This document shows, piece after piece, positions 38,282 through 50,481 of a stretch of 64,000 nt of DNA. Numbering within the stretch: position 1 is the stretch's first letter; every line of letters begins with the position of its first letter. Under the pieces are notes generated by a model, which had not been told where the DNA came from, did no database searches, and saw nothing but the letters and a program-made list of their open reading frames with translations. The translations under genes were made by a program, and so were the position numbers. This DNA is from Chamaea fasciata (Eukaryota > Chordata > Aves > Passeriformes > Sylviidae): NCBI GenBank assembly GCA_029207755.1, contig JARCOQ010000012.1, positions 4,744,501 through 4,808,500 on the forward strand. The letters run 5' to 3'.

Positions 38282-38460
38282 GTTACCCATTTACTGAGGG
38301 GGAAGAAAAACTAACTGTTTAAAATGTATAAATTATGAGACTCACACTCAAACAGAACACAAGGAGACTGCACACCACTAGTTCATTGGTGTTGTGAATG
38401 GGTCAAGCTGGCTTCCTGCTTACCTAAACCATGATTTGGCCCCCCAGTTAAACAGCATGT
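38282..38460 (+). repeat. Unnamed dispersed repeat, copy A
   Basis: The first 62 bases align without gaps to 44868-44929 with 16 differences (about 74 percent identity, counted by eye), including the shared core CTGTTTAAAATG and TGAGACTC. Later words also match in order: AGCTGGCTTCCT with AGCTTCTTTCTT, then ATGATTTG, then the GTTAA..GCAT words. This level of decay over about 170 bases suggests an ancient interspersed repeat. I cannot name the family. Confidence 0.6.
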
Positions 38461-38759
38461 GTGAGGTTAAGGGCCAGCCAGATCCTACCTGTGTCCTGTG
38501 TTCAGCTCATGCACCATCAAGTTCTTCCAGTGTGGGAATTCCTTGTTTGTAGAAGAAGGATCTGTACCCAAGGGCGTCCCGGTACCTGCAGGCTCCCTGC
38601 GCTGCCGTCTTTCATTTGGAGAGTAAAAGTGGATGAGAAATTGAACACGAACTTGTAACAGGATGCCACACAAGGTTTCAAAATCACGGACATGCAGTGT
38701 CATAGTCCAGGCTGGGAACAAGGACAGTGGTCATGTCAGCAAGAAGGAAACTGCTCAGA

Positions 38760-38990
38760 TAGGTGATGTACAAGACCGTGAAGAGAAATTGATTCCCAAT
38801 ACTGAAATAACACTACCCCTCCAAGAGAAAGTACTGGTGTGGACACTTTAGAATCAGACAAAAATATCAAGAAGTTGGAGGGAAATCAGAAAAGAGCCAC
38901 AAACATGATTGAAGAGCGTGGAAAGATGATGACAAGAAAAGACGAAAAGGACTAGACGTGCACAGCTATATGGTGATTAAGAAGGCACAT
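38760..38990 (+). mobile_element. CR1 LINE fragment, very old
   Basis: The segment GAAGTTGGAGGGAAATCAG, continuing through AAAAGAGCCACAAACATGATTGAAG (38870-38913), matches the CR1/L3-type 'ggagggagtccagagaagagcaacaaaaatgatt' block. Upstream, 'aagaccgtgaagagaaattgattccc' and 'ctggtgtggacact' align with the expected preceding words. It is more diverged than the 36058 copy and has no open frame, so it is an older subfamily. Confidence 0.6.
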
Positions 38991-41900
38991 AGTCTACAGC
39001 TAATTGAAGGGTATAAATGTAAAGGAAGGAGTGTAACTGTCTGGGGTGTTATGAGAGCTCGTAACTGGGAGTAGTTGGATGAAATTAATCAAACAAAAAT
39101 TTAGGCAGGGAAATTTCCAAACAGCGGACCATATGTTCCCTTCTGGCAGAAAAACGTGTGAAGGGGAACAAAACACTCTGAAAGCCATGAGGCTTTTGAA
39201 GTGCAGCTGTTGTTCCACATTCTCTCCCCTGTTCTGCAAAACTAAGGGCCAGGGCCAGGTTTCTGAAGTGCACATACTATCAACACAAGTGTTAGGAAAA
39301 CCAGGAAATCACTGGTTAAGCTTATCCACCCCGTGAAGTCCCAGTTACAAGTTTTACCTATGCCTTTCAACCTTGTCCATTTCTTCTTCCCACATGTCTC
39401 CTCCCTCCACCCAACCCTTGACTCCCACTGAGACAGAGTGTTTAAAACTGTGTTTGTGCTTTGTTGGGAAAGTTGATTAAGGCTTTGAAGTACATGATTA
39501 ACATGGGGACAGTTTTTCAGTTCAGGATATGTTCAAATGTGTAGCATTGAAGGTACTGAAGGCTGGATAAGGAAAGGAGTTGGATGGTGTTTAATGGTAT
39601 AACAATATTTAATGCTAGTCCTGATACATAAGTTTAGTACCTCCTTTCCCTGCAACAGCTAATGTGTGTGGCTGAAATTACCACATTGTATGGAGGACAA
39701 AGTTCTTGGCTTCTGGTTAGCAGGTTAGGAGTGCTGTAAAGAAAGAAATGTATTTTTATACCTTGCTAGGCTAAGAACTCAGGGTTATTCTGTCTTTCTG
39801 AATAATGCAAATGGAGGTTGTGGGTTTGGGGTTTTGATGTTTTGTTCAGGTTTTTTTTTTCTGTGTGGTGTCAGCTTGTTGGTTTTATTGGTGATGATGA
39901 TGGTGGTGCTGTTGTTTTACAATTTAAGGAAAACCACAAACATTTTGACAAACTTAAGAATAACTCTTGCTTTTTGATGTGATTCTCAACCTTATGTATT
40001 TCCCAATGCCCTCCAAATTGCCCCCTAAATGCTTCCTAACTTCCCCTTGTTCCACACTCCCACAGCTGCACTCCAGATTGTCCAGTGCAGAATTACTCTG
40101 CCACGTTTGGGGACTAAATGCTAACATTCACATTCTTAAGCAAGACTGAAATCTATTTGTTTAAATGCATGTCTCAACATTAATTATACAGTCATTTTTG
40201 ATTTCTTCTCAAAGCCCACAAAGTAGAATATGTCTTGGGGTGTTTTTATTTTTCTGTTTACATTTTGTGAGGGTAACACTTTATCCAAAACAGTTCTCCC
40301 TTTTCTAGATTTTAAAGAGATTGGTTACGGAAAAGTGAGTACACCAAAAAAGTTTGAAGGAGTTCAGAGAATTCCAAATTGAAATCCTTTAAGAAACATA
40401 CGGAATTTACCTCTTCCATTAAAACAATTATTTTAGGTTAAATCTACTGCTGATATAAAAAGGTAATTTTTGCTTATTTTTAGGACCCATCAGTTTGGTT
40501 TGCAGCTGTTCTGAGTTGTCTTCATGCCTTCCATTAGTCTGTGAAAGCTACAGGCTGTCTAAGCATTGTTGGTGATAACTCCTGACAATGGTAATTGCTC
40601 CGTTTTATAAACAGAGCCAATCAGTAACTTTCAGTTTTCTTTTATCAATATATGCATGTAAATAACAGCATATCAATGAGAACACAGGAACAGGTCTGGG
40701 GCTTTTTATGTTCATTTTAATATGCTTGAACACCAAACAGTAAAAGAAATAGACCTGCACCCAAACTGAATTAAAATTTCATCAAAAGCACAAAAGTAAG
40801 AGAATTCTGAATTAACTGAACCTTTGCCTCCTGCTGTGTATCTAGATGTTGCTGGAGTTGCCTAACCTTGATTAGTGTCGACACCAAAGGCTATATGTTA
40901 TTGCAGATCAACTTGCACAATTACTGCTGACATCTTTAATCTAGCTTTTTAAGCTGAAAAAAAAAGGTATTACACTCTTGTGTTTCGAAGCAGGAGCTAG
41001 ACAAAGGCAGGACTGAAGTGACGTGCCCATTTTTAACAAGAAGAGTAAATTAACCACTGTAAAATTTACCTAGGGACACAGTGGTTTATCCTTCACTTGA
41101 AGTCTTTGTATTAAGACTAGGTATCCTTTTTAAAAAGAGGTGCTGTAGATCAAACAAAGAGAATGGTTTTGATGCAGAAATTAATGGTGCTTTTGCCTGT
41201 GTTACCCAGGAGATCAAATGCAATAGTCATAATAGCCTATTTTTGGTTGCAACATCTAGTGATTCAGTGAGGGAATTATGTATTCAGCAAAATACCTATG
41301 GACAAATACTGAGATATTTGGCTTTAATTTATTTGCTATTTATATGAGATATACTATCTCCAGCGTTTTCTGTGGAGAACAGCAGCATATAGATTTTAAA
41401 AAGTAATTTAAGACATGCTGTTGCACCTACTTTATTTCAGTAAATGGAAAGATTTCATGATTATGTTACCATGTGAAGTTTTTCCAAAAAAAAAAGATCT
41501 CACAATTGTAATAATTTCTATTACATTGTCAAGATTTTCTACACTTCTTAAAACTGCCCTAAAAATTTTTAATTCTCACACTTATTGTGAGGTATTTAAT
41601 TTCCCATTTCATCAGGACAGCATAACAGAGAGGTTTGATTAATCTCCAGACAGAGAATTTGCAAAGAGCATGCATACCGCACGTAAGGACTTTTTCTTTT
41701 ATTTAATTTATTTTCTTTTTTTAGTAATAAATACAATGACTGAAGTCAATTTGCTTAACAAAGCAGGCTGGAACTTGGTGACTGGGACTCACCTTAATAG
41801 GTTTCTGAGATGACTTTTTAATTCATTGCAGTTCTTGAGCTATTGAAAGTAAAAAAACCCCAATAAATTATGTCTTTTAAAAACACTAACAAAAAGCTCA

Positions 41901-42160
41901 TGTCTAATGACTTCATGGAATGATTTCAAAGTAACATTGCCCCTGGTGGAAAAATGGGAGCCGCCTGCTTTCCAAATGGGCTGCACCTGTGCAGCTCTCA
42001 TAGAGGTTAAAAACATATCAAAGAGTTTCATCTGTTCAGGGCCTTCTGGGACAGACTAAATGGATTCAGGAGTTGGAGGAGGATCAGCCCTCCTGGCTTC
42101 TTAGTCTGTGTTACTGTTGGTCCTTGTTTCCTGTTAATTGTGATATTGCCAGGGAAAGAC
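38990..42160. other. Non-coding stretch, no gene seen
   Basis: No gene seen. The intervals 40540-40640 and 40840-40940 are complex, repeat-free and contain TAATTG/ATTAG words, as enhancers often do, but this is inference. A trinucleotide-like GATGATGATGGTGGTG patch lies near 39893-39910. Confidence 0.65.
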
Positions 42161-42179
42161 TTTTTTTTTTTTTTTTTTT
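42161..42179. repeat. Poly-T run, 19 bases
   Basis: Uninterrupted T19 with no recognisable element on either side. Confidence 0.9.
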
Positions 42180-44537
42180 CTGGTCTCATATAAATAATTT
42201 TTAAAAAAAGATTCTGCCTGCAGGCATGGGATCTGATGCCTTTTCTTGCTGCAGAGATGCAGTCATCTGGTTTTAGTGCTCAACATCTAATAGCTGGCGC
42301 ATGGACAGAGAGCAGAGTTCTGTGCAGCTCCCCCAGCTTCTCATAAGCAGCCACTGAGATCCATTACTGCAGCAGGTGTACGAGGGGCTGCCCACCTCGC
42401 TCTGAGAAACTGAACATGTACGGCTGTGGCCTCTCATATAAAAATTTTAATAAAATTATTATTGCACAAAACAGGTTACATTCCCATTCTACCAAATGGC
42501 CAGTGTCCTTGGGAAAACACATGGGGTGAGACTGTTTTGCAGTGCTGTAAAACTGACTGAAGAATGCCAAAATGAATGATAACCCCCAAATTATTTAAGT
42601 CTTACACATATGTATGCTCTTAAGGATGTTTTTCTTCGGGATTGTGGCTGTAAGCTGAATGCATGTGGCTTTTTCCTAGGTTTTTTCTTCCTATCATTAC
42701 TTTATGTGCTCAATTTAGCTTAAATGGAAGAAACCAGATACCAGAAAATTTGTTATTGGCCAGGTTTGTTTGTTTCTTAAAAAATGCATTCAACAAAGAG
42801 AAGCTGATGTACAGCTGCCATCATGTTCCACCTCTACCATTAATAGCAAAGTTTGGATAGGATGTGTCAGCAAGAAGCTGTTGGAACTAAAAGATGCTGA
42901 CAGCAGCAGGGGGCTGGTAACATCCCCTGACAGAGCTATATGATGAGCACATATTTGTAAGTGTGTGTTTAAATTTCAGAGTAGTTCCTCCCACTACAAA
43001 CAAGAAATTCCAGTAGTGCATGTAGCACTGTTGTCCTCACCAGCTGCTGTATTTTTAATAAGAAAATCAGAAGAACCATTTATGTTGGTACACCTGTTCC
43101 TATGTTAGGTGATATCCAGGGAGGCTGAGTGAGTAATGCCTCTAGAAACTTTAATGATTGTAATTGCATTTATTTATTTTTAGACAGGCCTATCCTTTTT
43201 TCATTCTTTGTAATCTGCTTCATGTCAGGAGGCAGAGCCTTTCAATTGTCTAGCTACAGGAGAATTACAAGCCTATTTTATGAAAATATTGGCATATAAT
43301 GTTCCTACCTAGAAGAATGGTCTTGAGATCATTTATTCCCTGGAACATGAGCATTATGTACACAAATAAGCCTCCACAGGAGAAAGCTCCAATCTTGCAA
43401 GCTTAATGAGACTGGGGGGTGGAAAGAATGGAGAGCTGCCACCTAGTCAAGGCTGTCTTTGAACAGAGATGTTTTCCTGCAGTGTTGCTTAAATCTGTAA
43501 TGTCTGAATGGCCATGGCTGGGATGCATGGCTCAGAAAGACAAATATCTAGGCCCCAATGTAGCTCAACTTGAAAAATCCAACTGAAATTAAGGAACATT
43601 AAACATTCCATTCATTACGAGTGAATAATCTTGAGCTCAGGGTCAACATTTTATATGTAAAAATAATTAGAGGTGGCAATAAGGTAGCAGTCCTAACATT
43701 GCAGAAATATCAGTTATTGTCTTTTTTTCCTAAGATTAGTGCTGACACACTATGATGTATGTTAGAGAACATCCTCGACTTGTTCAACTGAGCTGCCTCA
43801 ACGCTGGGTGCCCAGAGGCCACTGTGTGTAATTCCAGCTGCCACAGAGCAGGAGCTCTGGGATCACGTGGGGTTCTTGCAGAAATCATTAGATTTCACTA
43901 TTACTTATCCTCTGCCTTCTGAGATCTTTAGCTGTAAAGGAAACCAGTAAATTGACTAAATACCCCCACCAGGATGCCTCTGGGTAGGGTGATTTCAGCT
44001 GGAATGCTCACCATGGTTGCTGCGTACTTAAAGAGTCCCCAGTGCCACGTAGGTGTTATTGTCCATCTGTATTATGAAGCCTTTCAGTGCTCCAGCTGTC
44101 TTTACTCACTGTTTGCATGCTCCTCTTTCATACCTATGTTCTAGCTTATTCTCTTCCCCTCAAAAAGTTTCAGTGTGAGAGGAGGCAGGACAAACAGTTT
44201 TGAAGCTCACAATACAGAAGTGTGGAGTTGTGTAGAGTGAAAGCAGCTGAGCTTCAGGCTGTGAAAGAAATGGTGAATTCTGTGTCATTATTAGAGGAAG
44301 AACATTTTTCACGTGCAAGTGGAGACTACTTATAACTGTCAAACTTTTGTCCCAGATCTATAGAGTTAAAAATGAGAGATGGCCTTATCCTTTGTAAGTG
44401 GAAGAGATGTCATAATGCATTCAGGTTTATATCTGTCTGTATGAATGCATTTTGAAGATCATTTTGGGTCATGAAATTTGTAATTGAAGTGGTGAAAGCT
44501 GTTTAAGCTTTCGCAATTTCTTGAGACCTTAGTGGAT
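42180..44537. other. Non-coding stretch, no gene seen
   Basis: Plain AT-rich DNA. I see no gene, RNA or known repeat. Confidence 0.7.
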
Positions 44538-44765
44538 ATCATAGAATTATTAAAGCTGGGAAAGACCTCCAACATCATTGAGCTCAACCTTTAACCAAAG
44601 ACGACCTTGTCAACTAAACCACAGCACTAAGTGCCACGTCCAGTTGTTTCTTGAGCACTTCCAGCCGTAGTGACTCCATCACTTCCCTGGGCAGTCTGTT
44701 CCAATGCTTAACCACCCATTCGGTGAACAAAATTCCTTCTGGTGTCTGTCTAAAGCCTGGCACAG
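44538..44765 (-). mobile_element. CR1 LINE 3' end, minus strand
   Basis: Starts with ATCATAGAAT, the reverse complement of the CR1 terminal repeat, followed by GCTGGGAAAGACCTCCAACATC, then GTGCCACGTCCAG, 'ttcttgagcacttccagccgtagtgactccatcacttccctgggcag', 'ctgttccaatgcttaaccaccc' and GAACAAAATTCCTTCTGGTG. These are the expected CR1 3' UTR blocks in inverted order. Divergence is moderate. The 5' boundary near 44765 is approximate because similarity fades. Confidence 0.9.
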
Positions 44766-44867
44766 CTTTTTATACTGGCCAAGATGTTGTTGACTGTACA
44801 CACTGGTCACGCTCAGAAAGCGTTTTCTCCTCTTTTTTATCTAGTGAACTCTCCTCTCCCAAAGACT

Positions 44868-45052
44868 GTTACACAGTTTAAAAAGGGGAGAGAAAAGCAA
44901 TTGTTTAAAATGCATGAATTGTGAGACTCTGTGTTACATTCAGCCAATATGTGAGGAGTCTGTGTGCCATTAAAAATTCTGAATAAAGAAAACTGGCCTG
45001 TGCACTGAGTCAGCTTCTTTCTTAGGATATGATTTGATGGTTAAGAGGCATC
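44868..45052 (+). repeat. Unnamed dispersed repeat, copy B
   Basis: Matches copy A at 38282-38460 in the same orientation: 62 ungapped bases at about 74 percent identity, then collinear words through the ATGATTTG / GATTTGATGGTTAA region. It begins about 100 bases after the minus-strand CR1 end. It is either the same ancient repeat family or an old local duplication; the dissimilar flanks favour a dispersed repeat. Confidence 0.6.
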
Positions 45053-46097
45053 TTAGTATGTGTTAGATGTGTTTGTCCAGTCCACACACCGTGAAACTCA
45101 TTGCAGTGTCAACTTTCTTCTCAAAAAGAATTAGTATAAAGGATTATTATAAAGTATACAATTCTCCCCTCTTGCTCAGGTCACCATTTAAGTCTTAAAT
45201 GAGGGGGGAAGGTGTTTCAATTAAAAAGAAAATTCTGTCACAGAAAGGTTTTTTTTTTTTTTTACTAAAAAAAGCAGTAAGCTTACTAAAAAGTCAGTCA
45301 AATCAACCAGAAATAAAGTAGAAAATCTTTCCTGTTTTGAGTGCAATTCAGATTTTTATGTTCGTCTAGAAACAACTCTAGACAACACCTGGTTTTCATT
45401 TGCCAGCACCTGGTCAGCAGTACTTTGAAATCTGTTTCTACCTCTGTGTCTCTCTCTGTATTGTCCTAAATATATTTCATAATATTCTGAATGCAGGCCT
45501 ATGTGTTAGCACTTCGTATTAATGCACACAATTGTCATGCTTTAATGTTCTACTAGTAAGACATTCCTTATAGGAGAGCTGGAATTTTTAAATCTCCAGG
45601 AAATGCTTCAAAACAACAGAGCTTTCATGGCCTGTAGCCTTGGCCTCCATTGGAGCAGGATCTCGGATGAAGGAGCTTGAGAAGGGGGTGTACTGTGACT
45701 CCTGTAAAGGAAATTTTCACAGTTCCTGAATCTGTTGCAGATCAGAAAAACCCCACAGTATATTGCCAGCCATTGATCTAATCTGCAACATCAGGCGCAT
45801 TAATAAAGTGCCACCCATGATGGATCAGACAAAGCGACTGAGCTAGAAATCCCATTCCTGAACAGCTTACTTCATTTGTTACACTCATTTTTATTATTGA
45901 AGTATGTTGAAAATTGTGCCTTTATAAGGCAAGCTGGCGCAGTGTTAAACACAATCTGCAGAACAAATTCAGAGTTATGTTTGTTAGCATTTAGGAAAGG
46001 CTGTATAGTAAACCCCTTCATCTCTCTTTTTCTTGACTTTTTGCCTTTGGTTGTGAGGATGTGATATTTCAGGCTCCCCCACAATACCAGACATGAT
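45053..46097. other. Non-coding stretch, no gene seen
   Basis: No gene seen. T15 lies at 45249-45263. Two CACCTG E-box words lie close together near 45396-45421, which alone means little. Confidence 0.7.
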
Positions 46098-46117
46098 AAA
46101 AAAAAAAAAAAAAAAAA
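46098..46117. repeat. Poly-A run, 20 bases
   Basis: Uninterrupted A20. The preceding 40 bases contain no AATAAA and no recognisable gene, so a retrocopy tail is not supported. Confidence 0.9.
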
Positions 46118-46584
46118 TTGCTGTTTGAAGAAATTCAGGAATAAAACGAATCTCTAAAATAGCTATATGAAATACCGTGTTCCTTATTTTAATAGTGTTT
46201 CTTAACTAACTTTGTCATACCACATTCACGTGTTATCTCCTCATCAATAGCCTGTGAAAAAGCTGCATTGTGGTGCCTCCTCTGGGCACCCATTTCCCAT
46301 TAAGACCTGCTCCCTTTTATCCATTGCTCTTGCCTTTTACAGTAAGCGTGCCACTAGACGTGCTGAGATATGTAAAGAATATTTGCACTGTATTTGAACT
46401 CTGACTTGGGTGTTTAGAGACTAACTTAAGCTTTGTTCTTCTCACTTCTTACAGGGCTTAAACTACAGTATGTGATGTTTTAAATCTGGTCCCTGAGCCA
46501 AGTAGTTTCCTCCCTAGAACATGCGTTAGGCATCAGCTCTCGCCCGTCATTTGCTGGGATTGATAACGTGCCAAGTCTTGAAGT

Positions 46585-46670
46585 CTTAACTCAGTTCTTA
46601 CTCTGACAAGACTCCCATGGAAATCAATGGAAGTTTTGCCTGATTAAATACTTCTGGATTCCTCTCTGAA
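46585..46670. repeat. Relic palindromic archosaur/turtle-type repeat
   Basis: The text around GACTCCCATGGAAATCAATGGAAGTTTTGCCTGATTAAA is a worn form of the 'caaaactcccattgaagtcaatgggagttttgcctgagtaa' palindrome that I recall as common in turtle and crocodilian DNA. Its two halves are imperfect inverted repeats of each other (about 14 of 19 positions pair). ACTTCTGGATT follows where ACTGCAGGATT is expected. Family not named. Confidence 0.5.
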
Positions 46671-47656
46671 ACACTTGGCTTATTTATATCAGGCACGTTT
46701 GGAAAAATCCAGCATTTTAGCCCCTGTAAAGTAGGTTTATCAAAATCTTAACTGATGGAGGACACACTAAAGGCCAAATACCCAGAGGCCTGTTTTCTGG
46801 CAGCGGAGCATTGCTCATGTTTGAAAACCAAACCAAAACAAACCCAATACCTTGTCTAAAAAGCAGTTAAATTTATCTGGAGTTGAACTTAAAAACTTTG
46901 TAAGCTAAACTTACAAATTATTCACATATGAGCAATGTGAGATGACAGTGGCTTATTCCACTGTACGGTGACTGATCAATGACTTCTGTCATTCCGAGCT
47001 GCTTTAAGATTACCAATGAGACTCTATGAAGTTTTAGTCCTTTTTGTGAAAATTAGAAAAACTAACCAAGCAAGAGATTCATACAGAAAGATGTACTATA
47101 GTTTAGTAAACATTGTATTGAAATCAGTTTCAATGAATACCACAAAAATACTTCAGGATTAACATAATTACCAAAAATAAACAAATACTAGCTTTAATGA
47201 GCAACTTTTACTGTATTAGTATAATCCAAATCTTATTTTTTAAACATGCTTCATGAAACTTGGCATGCTTTATGTCATCCAATACCTGTTGCTTTGAAAA
47301 CAATATGTATTTTGCATCTGGAGAAATAAGCCAGCTGGGGGTATAGGAAAAAGTAATGTCTATACATTCTCCATCAGTCTCCCATGGAGTAAATCTACTT
47401 ATTTTGAGACACAAAGAACTTTCATTTTTTGGTGAAAGCAAAGAAGTAAAACACAATTTTGAGTCATAGTAAGAAGTAACAGCGCGCGAACCTAAATAAT
47501 ATGCAATTTATAATTTATTTTGCGAGATCTGTGCCACGCTGTGGAGCATGAGAATTCTGACGTGCACCCCTCAGTCCTGGTGGTCTGAGCACCCCAGTCA
47601 GGCTCTGCAGTTCCATAGGCTGCTGGGCCTCTGTTGTGTCTTCATTTGGAGCAGGA

Positions 47657-47684
47657 GTGCACCCTGGCATGTGCACCCTGGGAC
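47657..47684. repeat. Tandem duplication, 14-bp unit x2
   Basis: Units at 47657-47670 and 47671-47684 share GTGCACCCTGG and differ in the last few bases. Confidence 0.65.
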
Positions 47685-49045
47685 GTGTCCTGGTCTCAGT
47701 GCAGTTCCCTTGTCCTGCAGGGCAGACACAGCACGTTTGCGGCAGCTCTGACCCTGGGAACCAGGTCAAAGGATGTGTCAAAGGAGTAAGGCCCCGGATT
47801 TTTGAAAGAACACACAACATGTCTCTCTCCAAAGTCTTTCTCCAGCTGTCCAGGAACTGCAGAGTGAGATTGTGAGATTATGTCTGCACTGTGACACGAA
47901 GAGTTGCTAAAGCCTACTGAACCCTGTGACTCATGCTTGCTTTCCCAATGACTGCTAGCCCAGCTGCACTTTTGACTTAAAGCGTTCACATATTTGGGAA
48001 GAGTTGGCTTGTGCTATCTCTTGGCAGACTGTTTTGTAGCATGCATGGCTTGCTTTTGTCTGCTTCATCCAGACTTATGAACAATACCTTGGGTCCGTGT
48101 TAAAATACCAGGCACATTTTAGCACCTGTAAGGTGTTTGCTGCTCCAAGTCCTGCCTTTTATTTTCCTCTCTTTTAATATCAGATAAAGCTTATGATCTT
48201 AGAACTGATTTACTGTTGCTGTGTAATGTGCACAGATGTTTGGTTTTCTTGTGCCTCTCAGAAGTACAGAGTTTGGGCTGAGAAGGATTCTTGACATGGG
48301 CATGAGGTTTTCACTATGAACTGGTGGTGGGCCAAGCCCTGATAAAAAAGGCCAACAAATCTGCCTTTTTGGCCATATGCTGTGACAGAACACGTGAAGG
48401 GTAAAAGCAAAACAGAGCTCTATGGGGCAGGGGAGGCATTCTCTACGATGGGAGCTGCTGAGTTCAGGATGCACCAGGGCAAGAGCCCAATGTGCTGTCT
48501 GCAGATCCTTGTTCCCTGTCCCTTCAAGAACAAGCTGGGAGGGGAGCTGCCTCCAGTCACCTTGCAGCTGTGTTTGGAACCAGAGTGCACTGCCAGCTAG
48601 GAATGCTTCTTGCTTTTGTTCCTTAATGGTCAATTAGCAAGGGGAAGATGTATGTCAGAAGGACAGATGCAACAGTAACTAACTGTTCTCCACACTCCTA
48701 AGGCGTCTTTACAAAGAGGGTAATCCTGAGGTCTCTAAAAATCTGAGTGTGATTGCACCATGCAGTACGAACAAAGCAACCTTCTTTGAAGCACTGTGAC
48801 ATATTAAAGTTTTAATTCTATTTTTTCCCCAGTTCCTTTTTCTTTCTACTTTCCTCTCTAATACCTCTGTAGATCTCTCTGCTTTCACAGGGCCTGTGGA
48901 TGATCCACACAGGCTGGCATCACTTCCAGCCAAAACAGAAAAAGTTAAAAAGCTTTATGCTACTTTCATTCTCTGAATCTCTTGGAGTGAGTCTGTTTTA
49001 TCTTCTCTGCCTTTCAGTTTGTATGCTCTTTTGGCAGAAACTGTT

Positions 49046-49090
49046 GGCCTGATTCTGATCTTATCTGAAGTGTGTAAATCAGAACAAAGC
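49046..49090. repeat. Relic of archosaur/turtle-type dispersed repeat
   Basis: GGCCTGATTCTGATC is followed at the expected spacing by a TGTGTAAATCAG word, as in the 'gcctgattctgatctca...gtgtaaatcaggagtaactcc' repeat family I associate with turtles and crocodilians. It is the clearest of the four related ends in this window. Confidence 0.5.
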
Positions 49091-50014
49091 CCAGAGCTTT
49101 TGAGTGAAATACTGGAGCAAACACCTAGCTATGGTGTATGACATTGTGTACTGCCAAGAATTCCAGTCGGATTCCCAGCAAAAGGGAATTCTTAACTAGG
49201 TTCAGTTTATACAAAGGGCAGTTTGCTGCTACAAAGGGAGTTAAATAGAATGACTCAACACTGAAACAAAAGTGGAGTGTAGGGATCACAGTAGTGAGTT
49301 TTAAAGGCATTTATTGGAAAATCTACAGAAGGAGAAATTGAAAAAGCTGCTAAGAGATAGTTCAGCACCAGCATGAACAGTCAGTATACTCTTTTTTTCT
49401 GGAACATACTAAGCTCATAATACACCTGGTATTTCAACTAAGGTCTAGTTATTATTCTTTCACTTGCCATTATAACTACACTTGAACTCTTGGAAAGCAA
49501 AGGACAGATGGTGGCATCAGACTGGAGGGAGGGCAACCACAGCAATAAAGTCAGCATAAATAAAAGCATCATTTTAAGAGGAGAGTTTTTCAATTTCCAG
49601 GTTCAGTGTTCTGACCAGCAGGGCTTTCAACATTAATATAGCAGAAACCATAGAGGATTTTATAGTGATTAGTGGTTTGGACTGACACAGCTATGTTTTT
49701 CTTGATAATAATTTTGCAATTTGCCTTTGATCTTAAAAGTGGGAAAGAGCTTGTCTTTTCGGGGAAAAATAAATCTCTTATTTCCAAATTTTTTTCTTTA
49801 CATTGTTGCAGTCAATCTTTATGTACATATATAGATTTACCAGTCAATCTAAAACATATTATGATATCTATATTGCTGCAAATCCTGGGTGAGCTGGCCT
49901 ATTTTGGAGTGTCTTCAGATGAGAAATTACAGTACTAGAAGTCTAGTGGAAAAACTTCATTGTGATAGTCCTGATGGTAAACTTCATTATGCAGAGAAAT
50001 TCTCAGAGGGTGTT

Positions 50015-50044
50015 AACATTTGCTATCTCAACATTTGCTATCTC
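50015..50044. repeat. Perfect tandem duplication, 15-bp unit x2
   Basis: AACATTTGCTATCTC is present twice, back to back, without a mismatch, followed by AACA that begins a third unit. A perfect copy points to a recent slippage or duplication event. Confidence 0.9.
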
Positions 50045-50187
50045 AACAGTTTCCCTGAACTCTAAAGTTTGAAAACATCCTTGAGATCCATTGCCACTGA
50101 AATTGCATAAATCATTGAGAGAAGCCGTACATCTTAGTCTCACTTGCTGCCAATAAAATATTGCTAAAACTGGGAGAGCTCGATTTG

Positions 50188-50204
50188 CTTCACTTCAAGT
50201 GAAG
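50188..50204. promoter_or_regulatory. NKX-like palindrome
   Basis: CTTCACTTCAAGTGAAG has perfect 8-bp arms around a central C. It contains CACTT and AAGTG cores overlapping head to head, which fit the NKX2 homeodomain site (TYAAGTG). Use as a binding site is inferred from sequence alone. Confidence 0.4.
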
Positions 50205-50481
50205 AAAGCACTTTTTCATAATTTATAAGTCAACTGCAGCAGTTTCCAACACGGAATTTTGTGGAAACCAAATAGATTCCAGAAAGGATTAAATCTATAC
50301 CTAATTAAGAACCACTGCTGGCTTGCAGACTCGGCGTTCCTAAATTTCCACTTGTTAGAATCAGGAAGGATGATGGAGTTAATCTGTGCATGCCTTGTTC
50401 TTTCCTTAGCAGCTTGCAGTTCTTAGAAACACGACACTGAATCATTAGCTTGACAAAGTGTTGCAGACCCTAAATACTCAT

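Larger units (their letters stand above)
46118..49045. other. Non-coding stretch, no gene seen
   Basis: Contains an old palindromic repeat relic at 46585-46670 and a 14-bp tandem duplication at 47657-47684. The part at 47520-47800 is GC-richer with short overlapping open frames on both strands but no recognisable product. The 144-codon minus frame at 48199-48633 resembles nothing known. Confidence 0.65.
49091..50481. other. Non-coding stretch with short duplication and NKX-like palindrome
   Basis: No gene seen. It contains the tandem duplication at 50015-50044 and the palindrome at 50188-50204. The region 50150-50420 is complex and repeat-free, so it is a candidate conserved element by appearance only. 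Confidence 0.6.

Noticed and set aside
46098..46117. A20 run as the tail of a processed pseudogene
   Set aside because: No polyadenylation signal and no gene-like body upstream.
48199..48633. 144-codon minus-strand open frame
   Set aside because: No family resemblance, no splice or promoter context, and the length is within chance for moderately GC-rich DNA.
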